From CAVWGP01 sp963754645 (lineage in GTDB: Bacteria > Pseudomonadota > Alphaproteobacteria > Bin65), in assembly GCA_963754645.1 (NCBI GenBank), contig CAVWGP010000012.1:682001-746000 (forward strand): DNA of 64,000 nt, read 5' to 3'. Under the pieces are notes generated by a model that was not told the origin of the DNA, did not search any database, and saw only the letters and a program-made list of their open reading frames with translations. Positions within the stretch are counted from its first letter, which is position 1, and the number at the start of each line of letters is the position of its first letter. This document shows positions 35,693-44,527 of this stretch, one piece after another. Position numbers and translations under genes: made by a program.

Positions 35693-37645
35693 ATGACGAG
35701 CATCGCCTTTCCGAAGATGTTCGAGCCGATCAAGCTCGGCCGGTTCGAGGCGAAGAACCGCGTCATGCGCGTCGCCACCACGACGAACCTCGCCGACGAT
35801 CTCAAGGTCGGGCCGCGGCTGTTCGAATTCTATGTGACGCAAGCCAAGGGCGGCTGCGGCACGATGGTGACCGAGTCGCTGCGCATCCAGCCCGCCGACG
35901 GCTTCCCGCACGGCGCGCTCGCCGTGTTCGACCGCGCGTCGCTGCCCGGCCTGCGCAAGCTCGCCGACGCGGTGCATTTCGAGGGCTCGCTGCTGATCGG
36001 CCAGCTCAACACGCCGGGCCGCCAGCATCTCGCCTCGCGCGTTCTGCCATATGCCATCGCGCCTTCGGCGATCGCGTGCCCGCGCTCGGGCGGCGTGCCG
36101 CACGCCATGTCGGCGCGCGAAGTGCGCGAGATGGCCGAGTGGTACATTCTCTCGGGCGTGCACTGCATCGAGGCTGGCATGGACGGCATCGAGATTCACG
36201 GCGCGCAGGGCCACCTGATCCAGCAATTCCTCTCGCCCTACACCAACCGGCGCGACGACGAATATGGCGGCAGTTTCGAGAACCGGCTGCGTTTCGCGCG
36301 CGACATCATCGAGGGCGTGCGCCGGCGCATCGGGCCGCGCCCGATCGTCGGCTACCGCATGGGCGTCGAGGAATTCACCGAGGGCGGGCTTTCGGCCGAC
36401 GACACGCTTGAAATCGCCAAGGCCCTCTGCGCCTCGGGCTCGATCGATTACCTGTCGCTGAGCCAGGGCAATTTCAACACCATCGAAACCCATCTGCCCG
36501 ACCGGCACTATCCGCTCGGCACCTATCGCGCCATCCACGCGCGCTACAAGGCAACGCTGCCGGGCATGCCGATCGTTTCGAGCACGCGCATCCAGGGACC
36601 CGAGCAGGCCGAGGCGCTGCTGCAGTCGGGCGAGGTCGACATGATCGGCCTGTGCCGCGCGCTCATCGCCGATCCCGATTGGCCGGAGAAAGCGCGGCGC
36701 GGCCGCGCCGGCGACATCCGCCGCTGCATCGCGTGCAACCAGTGCTGGGGCTGGATCAGCCAGGGCGAGCCGATTGCGTGCGCGACCAATCCGACGGCCG
36801 GCCGCGAGCATCAATTCGGCAAGCTCAAGAAGGCCGATCACGCCCGCCGCATCCTCGTCGTCGGCGGCGGCCCCGGCGGGCTCGAAGCGACGCACATCGC
36901 GGCCGAGCGCGGGCTCAAGGTGACGCTGATCGAGCGCAGCGGCGAACTCGGCGGCAAGATGCGCCATCTCCACAAGCTGCCGACCTTCGCCGAGATTGCC
37001 AACGTGCTCGGCTATCTGGTGCCGCGGGCGCAAAAGAGCTCGGCGGAAATCCGCCTCAACACCGAAGCCACCGCCGCATCGATCCTGGCCGAAAACCCCG
37101 ATGCCGTCATCGTCGCGAGCGGCGCCACGCCCTATGCGCCGCCGCTGCCCGGCGACGGCTCGGTGCCGGTCCATGCCAGCATCGGCGAATTCGATTTCGC
37201 CGCGCTCGAGGGCGATACCGTCGTCGTCATGGACGAAGACGGCTACTATTGGGCGGCGGCGATCGCCGAGCAGGCCGCGGCGGCGGGCAAGACGGTCGTT
37301 TACGTCACGCGGTTTTTCGAGCCGCTGCGCGAGCTGCCCATCGTCTCGCGCATCACGGCGCTGCGCGCGCTCGACGCGGCCGGCGCCAAGATGCACGCCA
37401 ACATGCTGGTCGCGCGCGCCGAGCGCGGCGCCGTTATCCTGCGGCACTATCTCACCGGCCGCGAAGAACGCGTGCCCGATGCCGCGGCGGTGATCTGGGT
37501 CGGCGCGCAACATGCCAATGGCGGCCTCGCCGAGGAATTGCGCGCGGCCGGCTATCTCAAGGCGCATATCGTCGGCGACGCCTTCTCGCCGCGCCGCCTG
37601 CCGCAAGCGCTGCTCGAAGCGCACACGATCGCCCGCCGACTCTGA
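35693..37645 (+). CDS. NADH:flavin oxidoreductase / dienoyl-CoA reductase-like enzyme
   Basis: 650 residues of the old-yellow-enzyme/trimethylamine dehydrogenase type. The FMN barrel (1-370) shows MFEPIKLGRFEAKNRV, DGIEIHGAQGHLIQQFLSPYTNRRDDEYGGS (substrate-binding His and Tyr) and then RCIACNQCWG for a 4Fe-4S cluster. The C-terminal half is a dinucleotide-binding module with ILVVGGGPGGLEATHIAAERG. Members reduce dienoyl-CoAs or demethylate amines and proline betaine; which one is uncertain. It shares TGATG with the following tctB gene, linking the enzyme to import of its carboxylic substrate. Confidence 0.88.
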   Translation: MTSIAFPKMFEPIKLGRFEAKNRVMRVATTTNLADDLKVGPRLFEFYVTQAKGGCGTMVTESLRIQPADGFPHGALAVFDRASLPGLRKLADAVHFEGSLLIGQLNTPGRQHLASRVLPYAIAPSAIACPRSGGVPHAMSAREVREMAEWYILSGVHCIEAGMDGIEIHGAQGHLIQQFLSPYTNRRDDEYGGSFENRLRFARDIIEGVRRRIGPRPIVGYRMGVEEFTEGGLSADDTLEIAKALCASGSIDYLSLSQGNFNTIETHLPDRHYPLGTYRAIHARYKATLPGMPIVSSTRIQGPEQAEALLQSGEVDMIGLCRALIADPDWPEKARRGRAGDIRRCIACNQCWGWISQGEPIACATNPTAGREHQFGKLKKADHARRILVVGGGPGGLEATHIAAERGLKVTLIERSGELGGKMRHLHKLPTFAEIANVLGYLVPRAQKSSAEIRLNTEATAASILAENPDAVIVASGATPYAPPLPGDGSVPVHASIGEFDFAALEGDTVVVMDEDGYYWAAAIAEQAAAAGKTVVYVTRFFEPLRELPIVSRITALRALDAAGAKMHANMLVARAERGAVILRHYLTGREERVPDAAAVIWVGAQHANGGLAEELRAAGYLKAHIVGDAFSPRRLPQALLEAHTIARRL

Positions 37646-38097
37646 TGCAGGGCGTCGAGCGCGCGCTCAACCTGTTTTGGATCGCGTTCGGCGTCGCGGT
37701 CTGCGCCGCGGCGCTCGATGTCGCGGTGTGGAAGGACGGCAAGCCGAGCAAGGGTTTCATGGCGTTCGGTGCCGGCCTCGCCATCGCCGCGATCGGCCTC
37801 GCCTTGACCGCGACGCAGGGCCGGCGGCCCGAAGCCGGCGGGCCGTTTTGGTCGAGCGGCGCCGGCGCGCTGCGTGTCGCGGCTGTTGCCGCCGGCTTTG
37901 TCGTCATCGCCCTGCTCATGCCCGTGCTTGGTTTCCGCACCGCGGCGGCGCTGGTCATGATCGGGCTGTTGCAACTCGTCGAACGGCAGAATTGGCTCGT
38001 CGCCGTCGCGCTCGCCGCCGGCGCCGTCATGGGCGTGCATTGGCTGTTCACCGGACCGCTCGGCTCGACCCTGCCGCGCGGACCGTTCGGCTTCTGA
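37645..38097 (+). CDS. tctB: Tripartite tricarboxylate transporter small membrane subunit TctB
   Basis: 150 residues with four hydrophobic segments (LFWIAFGVAVCAAALDVAV, GFMAFGAGLAIAAIGLAL, AAVAAGFVVIALLMPVLGF, and LVAVALAAGAVMGVHWLF), the TctB plan. Its ATG overlaps the stop of the upstream oxidoreductase. It works with TctA and the periplasmic TctC. Confidence 0.85.
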   Translation: MQGVERALNLFWIAFGVAVCAAALDVAVWKDGKPSKGFMAFGAGLAIAAIGLALTATQGRRPEAGGPFWSSGAGALRVAAVAAGFVVIALLMPVLGFRTAAALVMIGLLQLVERQNWLVAVALAAGAVMGVHWLFTGPLGSTLPRGPFGF

Positions 38098-38104
38098 GCC
38101 GGCG

Positions 38105-39613
38105 ATGGATATCGTCAAGGGCCTTGTCGGTGGCTTCGACGTTATCCTGACCTGGAGCAATTTTTATTATTGCCTGATCGGCAGCCTGATCGGCACTTTG
38201 GTGGGCGTGCTGCCCGGCGTCGGCCCGCTCGCGGCGCTCGCCCTGCTGCTGCCGGTGACCTTCACCCTGCCCCCGGTTGGTTCGATCGCCATGCTCGCCG
38301 CGATCTTCTACGGCGCGATGTATGGCGGCTCGACGACGTCGATCCTCATCAATATGCCGGGCGAGGCGGCGTCGGTGGTGACGACGATCGACGGCCACCA
38401 GATGGCGCGCCAGGGCCGCGCCGGCCCCGCCCTCGGTATCGCCGCGATCGGCTCGTTCGTCGCGGGCACGCTCAGCGTCGTGGCGCTGACCGCCGTGGCA
38501 CCGCTCTTGACCAGCGTGGCGCTGCGCTTCGGGCCGCCCGAGAACGCGGCGGTGATTTTCCTCAGCTTCATGGCGGTGCTGTTCATGATCCGCCAATCGC
38601 CGGCGAAATCGGCGATCATGCTGGCCTTGGGCGTCGCCCTCGGCTCGGTCGGCATCGATCCGATCGAAGGCACGCGCCGCTTCACCGGCGGCTCGATCAA
38701 TCTGTCCGGCGGCTTCGATCTCGTCGCCGTGGTCATGGGCCTGTTCGGTGTTTCGGAGATTCTCCTCACGGTCGAAAAGCTCGCGAAGCACGAAGCGTTG
38801 GCCGCCAAAATCCGCGGCCTGCTACCGACGCGCGCCGACTGGGCCGCTTCGTGGAAGCCGATCCTGCGCGGCAGCGCGCTCGGCTTCGGTATCGGCGTCT
38901 TGCCTGGCGGCAACCCGGTCACCGCCTCTTTCGTGTCCTACGGCGTCGAGCGCAAGCTGGCCAAGCAACCCGAGCGCTTCGGCAAGGGCGCCATCGAAGG
39001 CGTCGCCGGCCCCGAAGCGGCCAACAACGCCGCGGTCGCGGGCGGCATGGTGCCGCTGCTGTCGCTCGGGCTGCCGAGCAATCCGATCACGGCGCTGCTG
39101 CTCGGCGCGCTCATCATCCACAACGTGCAGCCCGGCCCGCTGCTCGCCGCCCAGCGCCCGGACGTGTTCTGGGGCGTGATCGCCAGCATGTATGTCGGCA
39201 ACGTCATGCTGCTGATCCTCAATCTGCCGCTCGCCGGACTTTGGGTGCAGCTCCTGCGCATTCCCTACAAATACTTGTTTCCGCTCATCGTCCTGCTCGC
39301 CGTCGTCGGCACCTATTCGACGAACAAGAATCCGTTCGACATCTGGGTCATGATCGGCTTCGGCGTCGCCGGTTTTCTGCTGCGCAAGCTCAATTATGAA
39401 TTGGCGCCGCTGATCTTCGCCCTGGTGCTGGCGCGCGAGTTCGAAAATTCGCTGCGCCAGTCGCTCATCATGTCGAGCAACGGGCCGCTGATCTTCCTGG
39501 AAAAGCCGATTGCGCTCGCCTTGATCCTGGTCAGCGCGGCGCTTATCGTCTCGCTCATCGCCGGATACCGCAAGCGGGCGCGCGCCCGCAACAAAAACGA
39601 AACGAGGGAGTGA
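38105..39613 (+). CDS. tctA: Tripartite tricarboxylate transporter large membrane subunit TctA
   Basis: 502 residues with about 12 membrane segments. The family signature is present near the N-terminus (LIGTLVGVLPGVGPLAALALLLP) and repeats near residue 260 (GSALGFGIGVLPGGNPVTASF), plus YGGSTTSILINMPGEAASVVT. TctA forms the sodium- or proton-coupled carboxylate pathway. It is 7 bases after tctB. Confidence 0.93.
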   Translation: MDIVKGLVGGFDVILTWSNFYYCLIGSLIGTLVGVLPGVGPLAALALLLPVTFTLPPVGSIAMLAAIFYGAMYGGSTTSILINMPGEAASVVTTIDGHQMARQGRAGPALGIAAIGSFVAGTLSVVALTAVAPLLTSVALRFGPPENAAVIFLSFMAVLFMIRQSPAKSAIMLALGVALGSVGIDPIEGTRRFTGGSINLSGGFDLVAVVMGLFGVSEILLTVEKLAKHEALAAKIRGLLPTRADWAASWKPILRGSALGFGIGVLPGGNPVTASFVSYGVERKLAKQPERFGKGAIEGVAGPEAANNAAVAGGMVPLLSLGLPSNPITALLLGALIIHNVQPGPLLAAQRPDVFWGVIASMYVGNVMLLILNLPLAGLWVQLLRIPYKYLFPLIVLLAVVGTYSTNKNPFDIWVMIGFGVAGFLLRKLNYELAPLIFALVLAREFENSLRQSLIMSSNGPLIFLEKPIALALILVSAALIVSLIAGYRKRARARNKNETRE

Positions 39614-39616
39614 ATC

Positions 39617-40639
39617 ATGAAACGCATCCTGCTCGCCGCCATCGCGCTGCTCGCGCTCGGCGCCGGAACCGCCGACGCCCAAGATATTGCCGCCGCCAAG
39701 GCACGCATCAAGGCCGCACAGCCCGCGGATTTTCCCAAGGACCCGCTCGAACTCGTCGTCGTCTATCCCGCCGGCGGCGGCATGGACGTGGCGGCGCGCA
39801 TCCTTGGCAAGTACATGGAGAAATACACCGATCAAAAAGTAATCGTGAACAACCGCGTCGGCGCCGCCGGCATGGTCGGCCATTCCTGGCTCGTCGCGCA
39901 AGCCAAGCCCGACGGCTACACGATGGGCGTCATCGCCAATCTCTTCTGGTCCGACGCGATGCTGAAATCCGAGGGCAAGTTCGAATATAACAGCCTCGAA
40001 CCCTTCGCCTTCATCAACTACGACCCGGTCACCTGGATCGTGACGACCGACGGCGCGCTCAAGGATATCGATTTGAAAGGCCTCGCCGCGCTCATCAAGG
40101 CCAAGCCGAACACGATCAAGGTGACGATGACGCCCAACAATTCGCTCGAATTTGTCGCCGAGCAATTCGAGAACGCGGCCGGCGGCAAGTTCGTCAAGGT
40201 GCCGTTCCAGGGCGGCGCGCCGGCGATCACGGCCCTGCTCGGCAACCATGTCGATGTGTCGTTCGGCTTCTTCGCCGAATATCGCGGGCATCTCGAAGCC
40301 AAGAAGGTGAAGGCGATCGGCGTCGCGGCCTCGGAACCTTCGCCCAACCTGCCCGGCATCCCGACGTTCAACCAGACGCTCGGCGTCACCAACATCAACT
40401 GGGTCGCGTGGCGCTACGTGGCGCTGCCGAAAGGCGTCCCAGCCGACCGCAAGCGATATCTCGCGACCGTATTCGACGCCGTGCTCAACGATCCGGAGCT
40501 CAAGTCCGAATACGCCAAATCCGGCGCGATCAGCGAACGGTCGCGCGTCGGCGCGCCCGAGGCGGTGGCCAAGGAAGTCGACCGCCTCGTCGCCATCGAG
40601 CGCCAGTTCTACGTCAGCTCCGGCCGTCTGAAACAGTAG
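39617..40639 (+). CDS. tctC: Tripartite tricarboxylate transporter substrate-binding protein (TctC/Bug family)
   Basis: 340 residues. A signal peptide (ILLAAIALLALGAGTADA) precedes a Bug-type two-lobe fold with YPAGGGMDVAARILGKYMEKY and VIVNNRVGAAGMVGH, and FQGGAPAITALLGNHVDVSF in the second lobe. Bug proteins bind dicarboxylates, aromatic acids or similar anions in the periplasm. The 3-base gap after tctA and the coupled FMN oxidoreductase suggest that the ligand is that enzyme's substrate or its precursor. Confidence 0.9.
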   Translation: MKRILLAAIALLALGAGTADAQDIAAAKARIKAAQPADFPKDPLELVVVYPAGGGMDVAARILGKYMEKYTDQKVIVNNRVGAAGMVGHSWLVAQAKPDGYTMGVIANLFWSDAMLKSEGKFEYNSLEPFAFINYDPVTWIVTTDGALKDIDLKGLAALIKAKPNTIKVTMTPNNSLEFVAEQFENAAGGKFVKVPFQGGAPAITALLGNHVDVSFGFFAEYRGHLEAKKVKAIGVAASEPSPNLPGIPTFNQTLGVTNINWVAWRYVALPKGVPADRKRYLATVFDAVLNDPELKSEYAKSGAISERSRVGAPEAVAKEVDRLVAIERQFYVSSGRLKQ

Positions 40640-40653
40640 GGGAAGCGCCGTCC

Positions 40654-41082
40654 ATGTCGAGTTTCGAGAAACGCAGCATCACCGCCGATTCGGCGATCGT
40701 CGCCGTGCAAGCCGCGGCCGCCAAGGCCAAGCAGCTCGGCCACGCGATGTCGATCGTCGTGTGCGACGAGTCGGGCGTCGTCAAGGCCGCGCTGCGCATG
40801 GACGGCGGCAGCGAGCCGACCTTCCGCATCGCCCAGGACAAGGCGCTGACCGCGGCGAGCCTCGGCCTGCCGACGCACGGCTTCTGGGATTTCGTCAAGA
40901 ACGATCCGCCGCTGCTGCACGGCATTGTCAACTATCCGCGCATGATCGTGTTCGGCGGCGGCTATCCGATCAAGGAAGGCAATCGCATCATCGGCGGCAT
41001 CGGCGTTTCGGGCGGGCACTACAGCGACGACATGGAAGTCGCCCGCGCCGGCCTGCAAGGCATCGGCGCCCCGATCGGATGA
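40654..41082 (+). CDS. GlcG/HbpS-family protein
   Basis: 142 residues: ITADSAIVAVQAAAAKAKQLG then MSIVVCDESGVVKAALRMDG, DKALTAASLGLPT and YPIKEGNRIIGGIGVSGG, all diagnostic of GlcG/HbpS (DUF336), small proteins associated with haem or with glycolate and diol operons. Located 14 bases after tctC, it is probably the last gene of the OYE-tctBAC unit. The stop lies inside a 17-base tandem repeat. Confidence 0.87.
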   Translation: MSSFEKRSITADSAIVAVQAAAAKAKQLGHAMSIVVCDESGVVKAALRMDGGSEPTFRIAQDKALTAASLGLPTHGFWDFVKNDPPLLHGIVNYPRMIVFGGGYPIKEGNRIIGGIGVSGGHYSDDMEVARAGLQGIGAPIG

Positions 41083-41132
41083 TCGGCCCGATCGGTTGAT
41101 CGGCCCGATCGGATGATCGGCGCGATCGGATG
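41070..41132 (+). repeat. 17-base tandem repeat, about 3.7 units
   Basis: CCCGATCGGATGATCGG at 41070, a one-base variant at 41087, the same unit at 41104, and a partial unit at 41121. It begins within the last codons of the GlcG-like gene, so repeat expansion may have supplied its C-terminus and stop. Confidence 0.75.
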
Positions 41133-41332
41133 GGGGCGGCGGCGAGCGCTAGAGCGCGATGAGATTGGATGCGATCGGTTTCGACACTGTCCTCCGCTCC
41201 ACCGCGCGCGCCACGCCACAGACCGGATACAATGCTGACAGGTTCCGGGATTTGTTCGGCGGTCGGCCTGGTACATCGACTTCCCATGGTCTCCCCCGCC
41301 CAAGACCATCCGCGCCAACTTATTGATTTGCT

Positions 41333-41384
41333 CGAAGGCCGCCAAATTCAGGTATTGGGAAAATCGGGACTTTGGCGGCCTTCG
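41333..41384. repeat. Hairpin with 14-base arms CGAAGGCCGCCAAA / TTTGGCGGCCTTCG
   Basis: Perfect arms at 41333-41346 and 41371-41384 with a 24-base loop. The core GGCCGCCAA appears five times, in both orientations, within 200 bases. Confidence 0.8.
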
Positions 41385-41425
41385 GAAAGATCAAGCACTT
41401 AGCCGCGATTCGCGCCTCTTGGCGA

Positions 41426-41461
41426 GCGAAGGCCGCCAACCAGCAATTTGGCGGCCTTCGC
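41426..41461. repeat. Second hairpin with 14-base arms GCGAAGGCCGCCAA / TTGGCGGCCTTCGC
   Basis: Perfect arms at 41426-41439 and 41448-41461 with an 8-base loop. A lone third TTTGGCGGCCTTCGG follows at 41511-41525. Confidence 0.8.
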
Positions 41462-41660
41462 TGGAATCAAGCCCTTAGCACCCCCCGTTCGGGCCCGCGC
41501 GGCGGCGGCATTTGGCGGCCTTCGGGACGAATAGCCGGATCATGTTATCGGCGCGGCCACAGCGGACGAAACCCTGCGGTCGGCGCGCACATTCGAATGC
41601 CCGCGACGCGCCACGCACCGAGAGAGCATCATGCGATCAAAGGGAATCGGCCGCCGAGAT

Positions 41661-41710
41661 TTTCCCTCTCCCCGGCGCGCAAGAGCGCGCGGGGGGAGAG
41701 GGGGAGGAAA
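41661..41710. repeat. Long hairpin TTTCCCTCTCCCC... / ...GGGGGAGAGGGGGAGGAAA
   Basis: Pyrimidine-rich arm 41661-41680 pairs with the purine-rich arm 41685-41710 with minor bulges; the apex is GCGCGC-AAGA-GCGCGC. Strong enough to act as a transcription barrier between the GlcG-like and OsmC genes, although no T-run follows. Confidence 0.6.
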
Positions 41711-41735
41711 TTGCCGAAACCGATCGCATCCCGCT

Positions 41736-42197
41736 CTAGCGCGGCGCGATGACGACCTCGGTCTTGACCGAGTTGGCGATGAAGCAGAGATCGTGGGATT
41801 TGTGGTGGAGGGAGTCGATGTCGGCCGGCGCCGGCCGCTTGTCGCCAGACCAGCGCACGGCGGGGCGCAGGGTGACGCGCGTCATCGCGGTGCGGCCCTC
41901 GGCGTTCTTGGCCACGATGCCGATCGCCTCGTCGACATAGGAATCGACGACGAAGCCGCGCCGGTACGCGAGATCGAGGAAGAACAGCATGTGGCAGGAA
42001 GACAGCGCCGCCACAAAGGCCTCCTCGGGATCGACATTGGCCGCCACCGACCAGGGGGGCGGCACGACGTGCGGCGAGGCCGAGGCCGGCACCACGACGC
42101 CGCCATCGAAGGCCCAGCGATGGCCGCGCGAATATTTGCCGCCGGCGAAGACCTGCTCGCCGCGCTCCCAGGATACCGTCGCGAAATACTCGGACAT
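41736..42197 (-). CDS. OsmC-family peroxiredoxin-like protein
   Basis: 153 residues. Both redox cysteines of OsmC are present: AALSSCHMLFFL and SHDLCFIANSV. GGKYSRGHRWAFDGG contributes the substrate-pocket arginine. OsmC proteins reduce organic hydroperoxides with dihydrolipoamide or similar thiols. It follows the AhpD-like gene by 7 bases on the same strand, a functional pairing because AhpD-like proteins can supply reducing equivalents. Confidence 0.9.
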   Translation of the reverse strand: MSEYFATVSWERGEQVFAGGKYSRGHRWAFDGGVVVPASASPHVVPPPWSVAANVDPEEAFVAALSSCHMLFFLDLAYRRGFVVDSYVDEAIGIVAKNAEGRTAMTRVTLRPAVRWSGDKRPAPADIDSLHHKSHDLCFIANSVKTEVVIAPR

Positions 42198-42204
42198 GCG
42201 CGCC

Positions 42205-42777
42205 TCACAAGCGCGGCGGCGGCTCGCCCGCCGGCCACGCGAAGCCGTAATTGATGAGATTCTGGGTATAACTCTTCCACTTGGCCTTGCCGAGCGTGGT
42301 CTTGGTGTTGGCGGCGATCACGCCGGTGCCGTCGGCGATGCGGTTCATCAGCGCGGTCAAGGCCGCGATCGCGACCGCGGCGAACAGCGCATCTTCCTCC
42401 CAGCCGGCGGCATAAACCGCGTCGGCATCGGCTTGGGCCATGCGGCCCGGCGTTTCGGTGAGCTTCTTCACGAAGCGCAACATGGCGCGCAGCTTGGGCG
42501 AGATCGGCGCGGTGTCGGGATCGGCCATGATCCGGTCCATCAATCCGGGCTCGACGCCCCATAGCTCGGCGGCGACGACGTGGCCGCGATAGCAGAACGA
42601 GCAGGCGTTCAAGCCCGAGACATAGGCGAAGATCAGCTCGCGCTCGGCAACGGTGAAGGGTTTGTCGCCGCGCAGCAGCACATCGTGCAAGCGAAAGACC
42701 GGGATGGCGAAATCGGGGTATTTCTTCATCACCTCGTAAAGATGCGGCGCGTCGCCGAGCGATTTGAGGAATGCCAT
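42205..42777 (-). CDS. Carboxymuconolactone decarboxylase/AhpD-like protein
   Basis: 190 residues with the AhpD signature GLNACSFCYRGHVVAAE (CxxC plus His), which marks the peroxidase-supporting members. The C-terminal half reads LMNRIADGTGV and WKSYTQNLINYGFAWP. It probably takes part in peroxide defence with the adjacent OsmC. No promoter is evident in the short gap to the divergent dctP. Confidence 0.87.
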   Translation of the reverse strand: MAFLKSLGDAPHLYEVMKKYPDFAIPVFRLHDVLLRGDKPFTVAERELIFAYVSGLNACSFCYRGHVVAAELWGVEPGLMDRIMADPDTAPISPKLRAMLRFVKKLTETPGRMAQADADAVYAAGWEEDALFAAVAIAALTALMNRIADGTGVIAANTKTTLGKAKWKSYTQNLINYGFAWPAGEPPPRL

Positions 42778-42930
42778 GATGCGCGTGCTCCGTCATGCGG
42801 TCGCGGTTGAACCGACCGCCATCAAAGGCCGAGCGCGGCAGAGCACGCAAGGGCTTCCACGCGCCGGACTGCCGCCCTATTGTCGATGCGGCAGTCCGGC
42901 AATGCGCCGGCCCGGGAGGAAGATGCCGCC

Positions 42931-43980
42931 ATGATCGTTATCCATCGCATTACCGTGCTCGCCGCCGCGCTGACCGCTTTTGCCTTCAGCGCCGCCCCGC
43001 CCCTTCTCGCGCAAACCCAGGACATGAAGGTGGCGCACTTCGTTCCGCCGCAGCATCCGATCTCGAAATGGATCGAGGATTGGGCCAAGGATCTGGAGAC
43101 GAAATCGAGCGGCGTGTTCAAGATCACGGTCATTCCCGGCGGCCAGATGGGGCCGGGGCCGAAATATTACGACATCGCCAAAACCGGCCAGGCCGACGTG
43201 ACCTGGTTCGTGCACGGCTTCACGCCCGGGCGCTTCAATCTCACCGAAGTTTCCAGCCTGCCCTATCTCTTCGGCAGCGGCGAGATCGGCTCGAAAGTGC
43301 TCAACGAGAAGGCGCTGCTCGACGCCCACCTTGCCAAGGAGCATGAAGGCCTCAAGATCCTCGTGCTCTTCACGCACCAGCCGGGCAATCTCCATCTGTC
43401 GTCGAAGCCGGTGCGCAAGCTCGAGGACCTGAAGGGAATGCGCATCCGCTTTCCATCGGCGCCGGTCAAGGAGCTGATCGCGGCGCTTGGCGCCACGCCG
43501 GTCGGCATCCCCTCGCCCGAACTCGCCGAGTCGATGCAGAAAGGCACGCTCGACGGCGCCTTCATCGATTACGGCGGAGCGGGCATCGCGTTCCGCCTCG
43601 GGCCGGTCACCAAGTACACGGTCGAAACTTACATCTATGTCGCCAGCTTTTGCCTTTGCATGAATCAGCGGCGCTACGAGAGCCTGCCGGCCAACTTGAA
43701 AAAGCTGATCGACGATTCGGTCGCGAACCAGGGCGGTACGCTCGGCAAGCTCATGGACGGCATCGATGCGTCGGGCAAGGATGCGATGGTCAAGGCCGGC
43801 ATGTCGCCTTCGAAGCTCGACCCCGAGGAGGACAAGAAGTTGCGCGCGCTGGCGCAGCAGGTGAGCGACAAAATCCTGGCCGATATGGAAGCCAAGAAGC
43901 TGCCGGCGCGCGCGGTTTTCGCCGCGATGCAAGCGCTTGCCGCCAAGCATACGCCGGGCTCGAATAATTTCTGGAAATAG
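42931..43980 (+). CDS. dctP: TRAP transporter solute-binding protein DctP
   Basis: 349 residues with a signal peptide (VLAAALTAFAFSAAPPLLA) and the DctP fold: MKVAHFVPPQHPISKWIEDWAKDLE, VTWFVHGFTPGRF and MRIRFPSAPVKELIAALGATPVGIPSPE, which includes the substrate-binding Arg region. GGGAGGA precedes the ATG at 42931; an in-frame start at 42880 would put 17 residues before the signal peptide. It delivers an organic acid to DctQM. Confidence 0.9.
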   Translation: MIVIHRITVLAAALTAFAFSAAPPLLAQTQDMKVAHFVPPQHPISKWIEDWAKDLETKSSGVFKITVIPGGQMGPGPKYYDIAKTGQADVTWFVHGFTPGRFNLTEVSSLPYLFGSGEIGSKVLNEKALLDAHLAKEHEGLKILVLFTHQPGNLHLSSKPVRKLEDLKGMRIRFPSAPVKELIAALGATPVGIPSPELAESMQKGTLDGAFIDYGGAGIAFRLGPVTKYTVETYIYVASFCLCMNQRRYESLPANLKKLIDDSVANQGGTLGKLMDGIDASGKDAMVKAGMSPSKLDPEEDKKLRALAQQVSDKILADMEAKKLPARAVFAAMQALAAKHTPGSNNFWK

Positions 43981-44002
43981 CGGTTTGCCCCGGCGCGATC
44001 GG

Positions 44003-44506
44003 ATGCGGGCGGCGGCGGCGCCCTTCGGCTTCGTCGCCGCGGGGGCGCTCGTCTTCATGCTGCTGGTGACAACGGGTTCGGTGTTCTCGCGCCAATTGTT
44101 CGGCCGGGAGCTATTCGGCGTGGTCGACCTGATGGAACTGGCGCTGACCGTCTGCATCTACGCGGCGCTGCCGGGGGTTTTCCTGCGCAACGAGAACGTC
44201 ACGGTCGACATCATCGACAACTTAGTCTCGCGCCGCGTGCAATTGGCGCTGCGGCTGTTCGGGCTGCTGCTCGCCTTCGCCGTTCTCACCGTGGCGCTGA
44301 GCCAGATGATGGCACCGGCGCTCGACAAGTTCCGAGCCGGCGAGACGACGATGACGCTCAACCTGCCGCGCTACTGGCATTGGATTCCGATCGTTGTCGG
44401 TTTCGGTTTCGGCGCGCTCGCGGCGATCTGGGCGGGCATTCGCCTGTGGCGCGACGGCATTGCCGATCCCGACCCGGACGCCCTGCCGATCGCGCCGGGC
44501 CATTGA
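44003..44506 (+). CDS. dctQ: TRAP transporter small permease DctQ
   Basis: About 167 residues with four membrane segments: FVAAGALVFMLLVTTGSVFSRQLFGRELFGVVDLMELAL is the DctQ signature, followed by YAALPGVFLRNENVTVDII and WHWIPIVVGFGFGALAAIW. The start is tentative; 44003 gives MRAAAAPFGFV, and 43985 (TTG) is possible. It lies 22 bases after dctP and 21 before dctM. Confidence 0.87.
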   Translation: MRAAAAPFGFVAAGALVFMLLVTTGSVFSRQLFGRELFGVVDLMELALTVCIYAALPGVFLRNENVTVDIIDNLVSRRVQLALRLFGLLLAFAVLTVALSQMMAPALDKFRAGETTMTLNLPRYWHWIPIVVGFGFGALAAIWAGIRLWRDGIADPDPDALPIAPGH

Positions 44507-44527
44507 GCGCGCGCCGCCGGAAAGCCC

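Larger units (their letters stand above)
41147..41742. repeat. Inverted-repeat-bounded structured non-coding element (MITE-like)
   Basis: A 596-base non-coding stretch whose ends are inverted copies: GCGCTAGAGCG plus GATGCGATCGGTTTCG on the left, with an 11-base insertion between the two parts, and the reverse complement, contiguous, on the right (41713-41742). Inside are the GGCCGCCAA hairpins and the purine-rich stem described in the next entries. There is no credible gene. It could be a miniature mobile element, two merged interspersed repeats, or the locus of a structured RNA. Confidence 0.5.

Noticed and set aside
41330..41530. CRISPR or integron attachment array at the GGCCGCCAA repeats
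   Set aside because: Repeats alternate in orientation with irregular spacing and no integrase or cas gene is near; they form hairpins instead.
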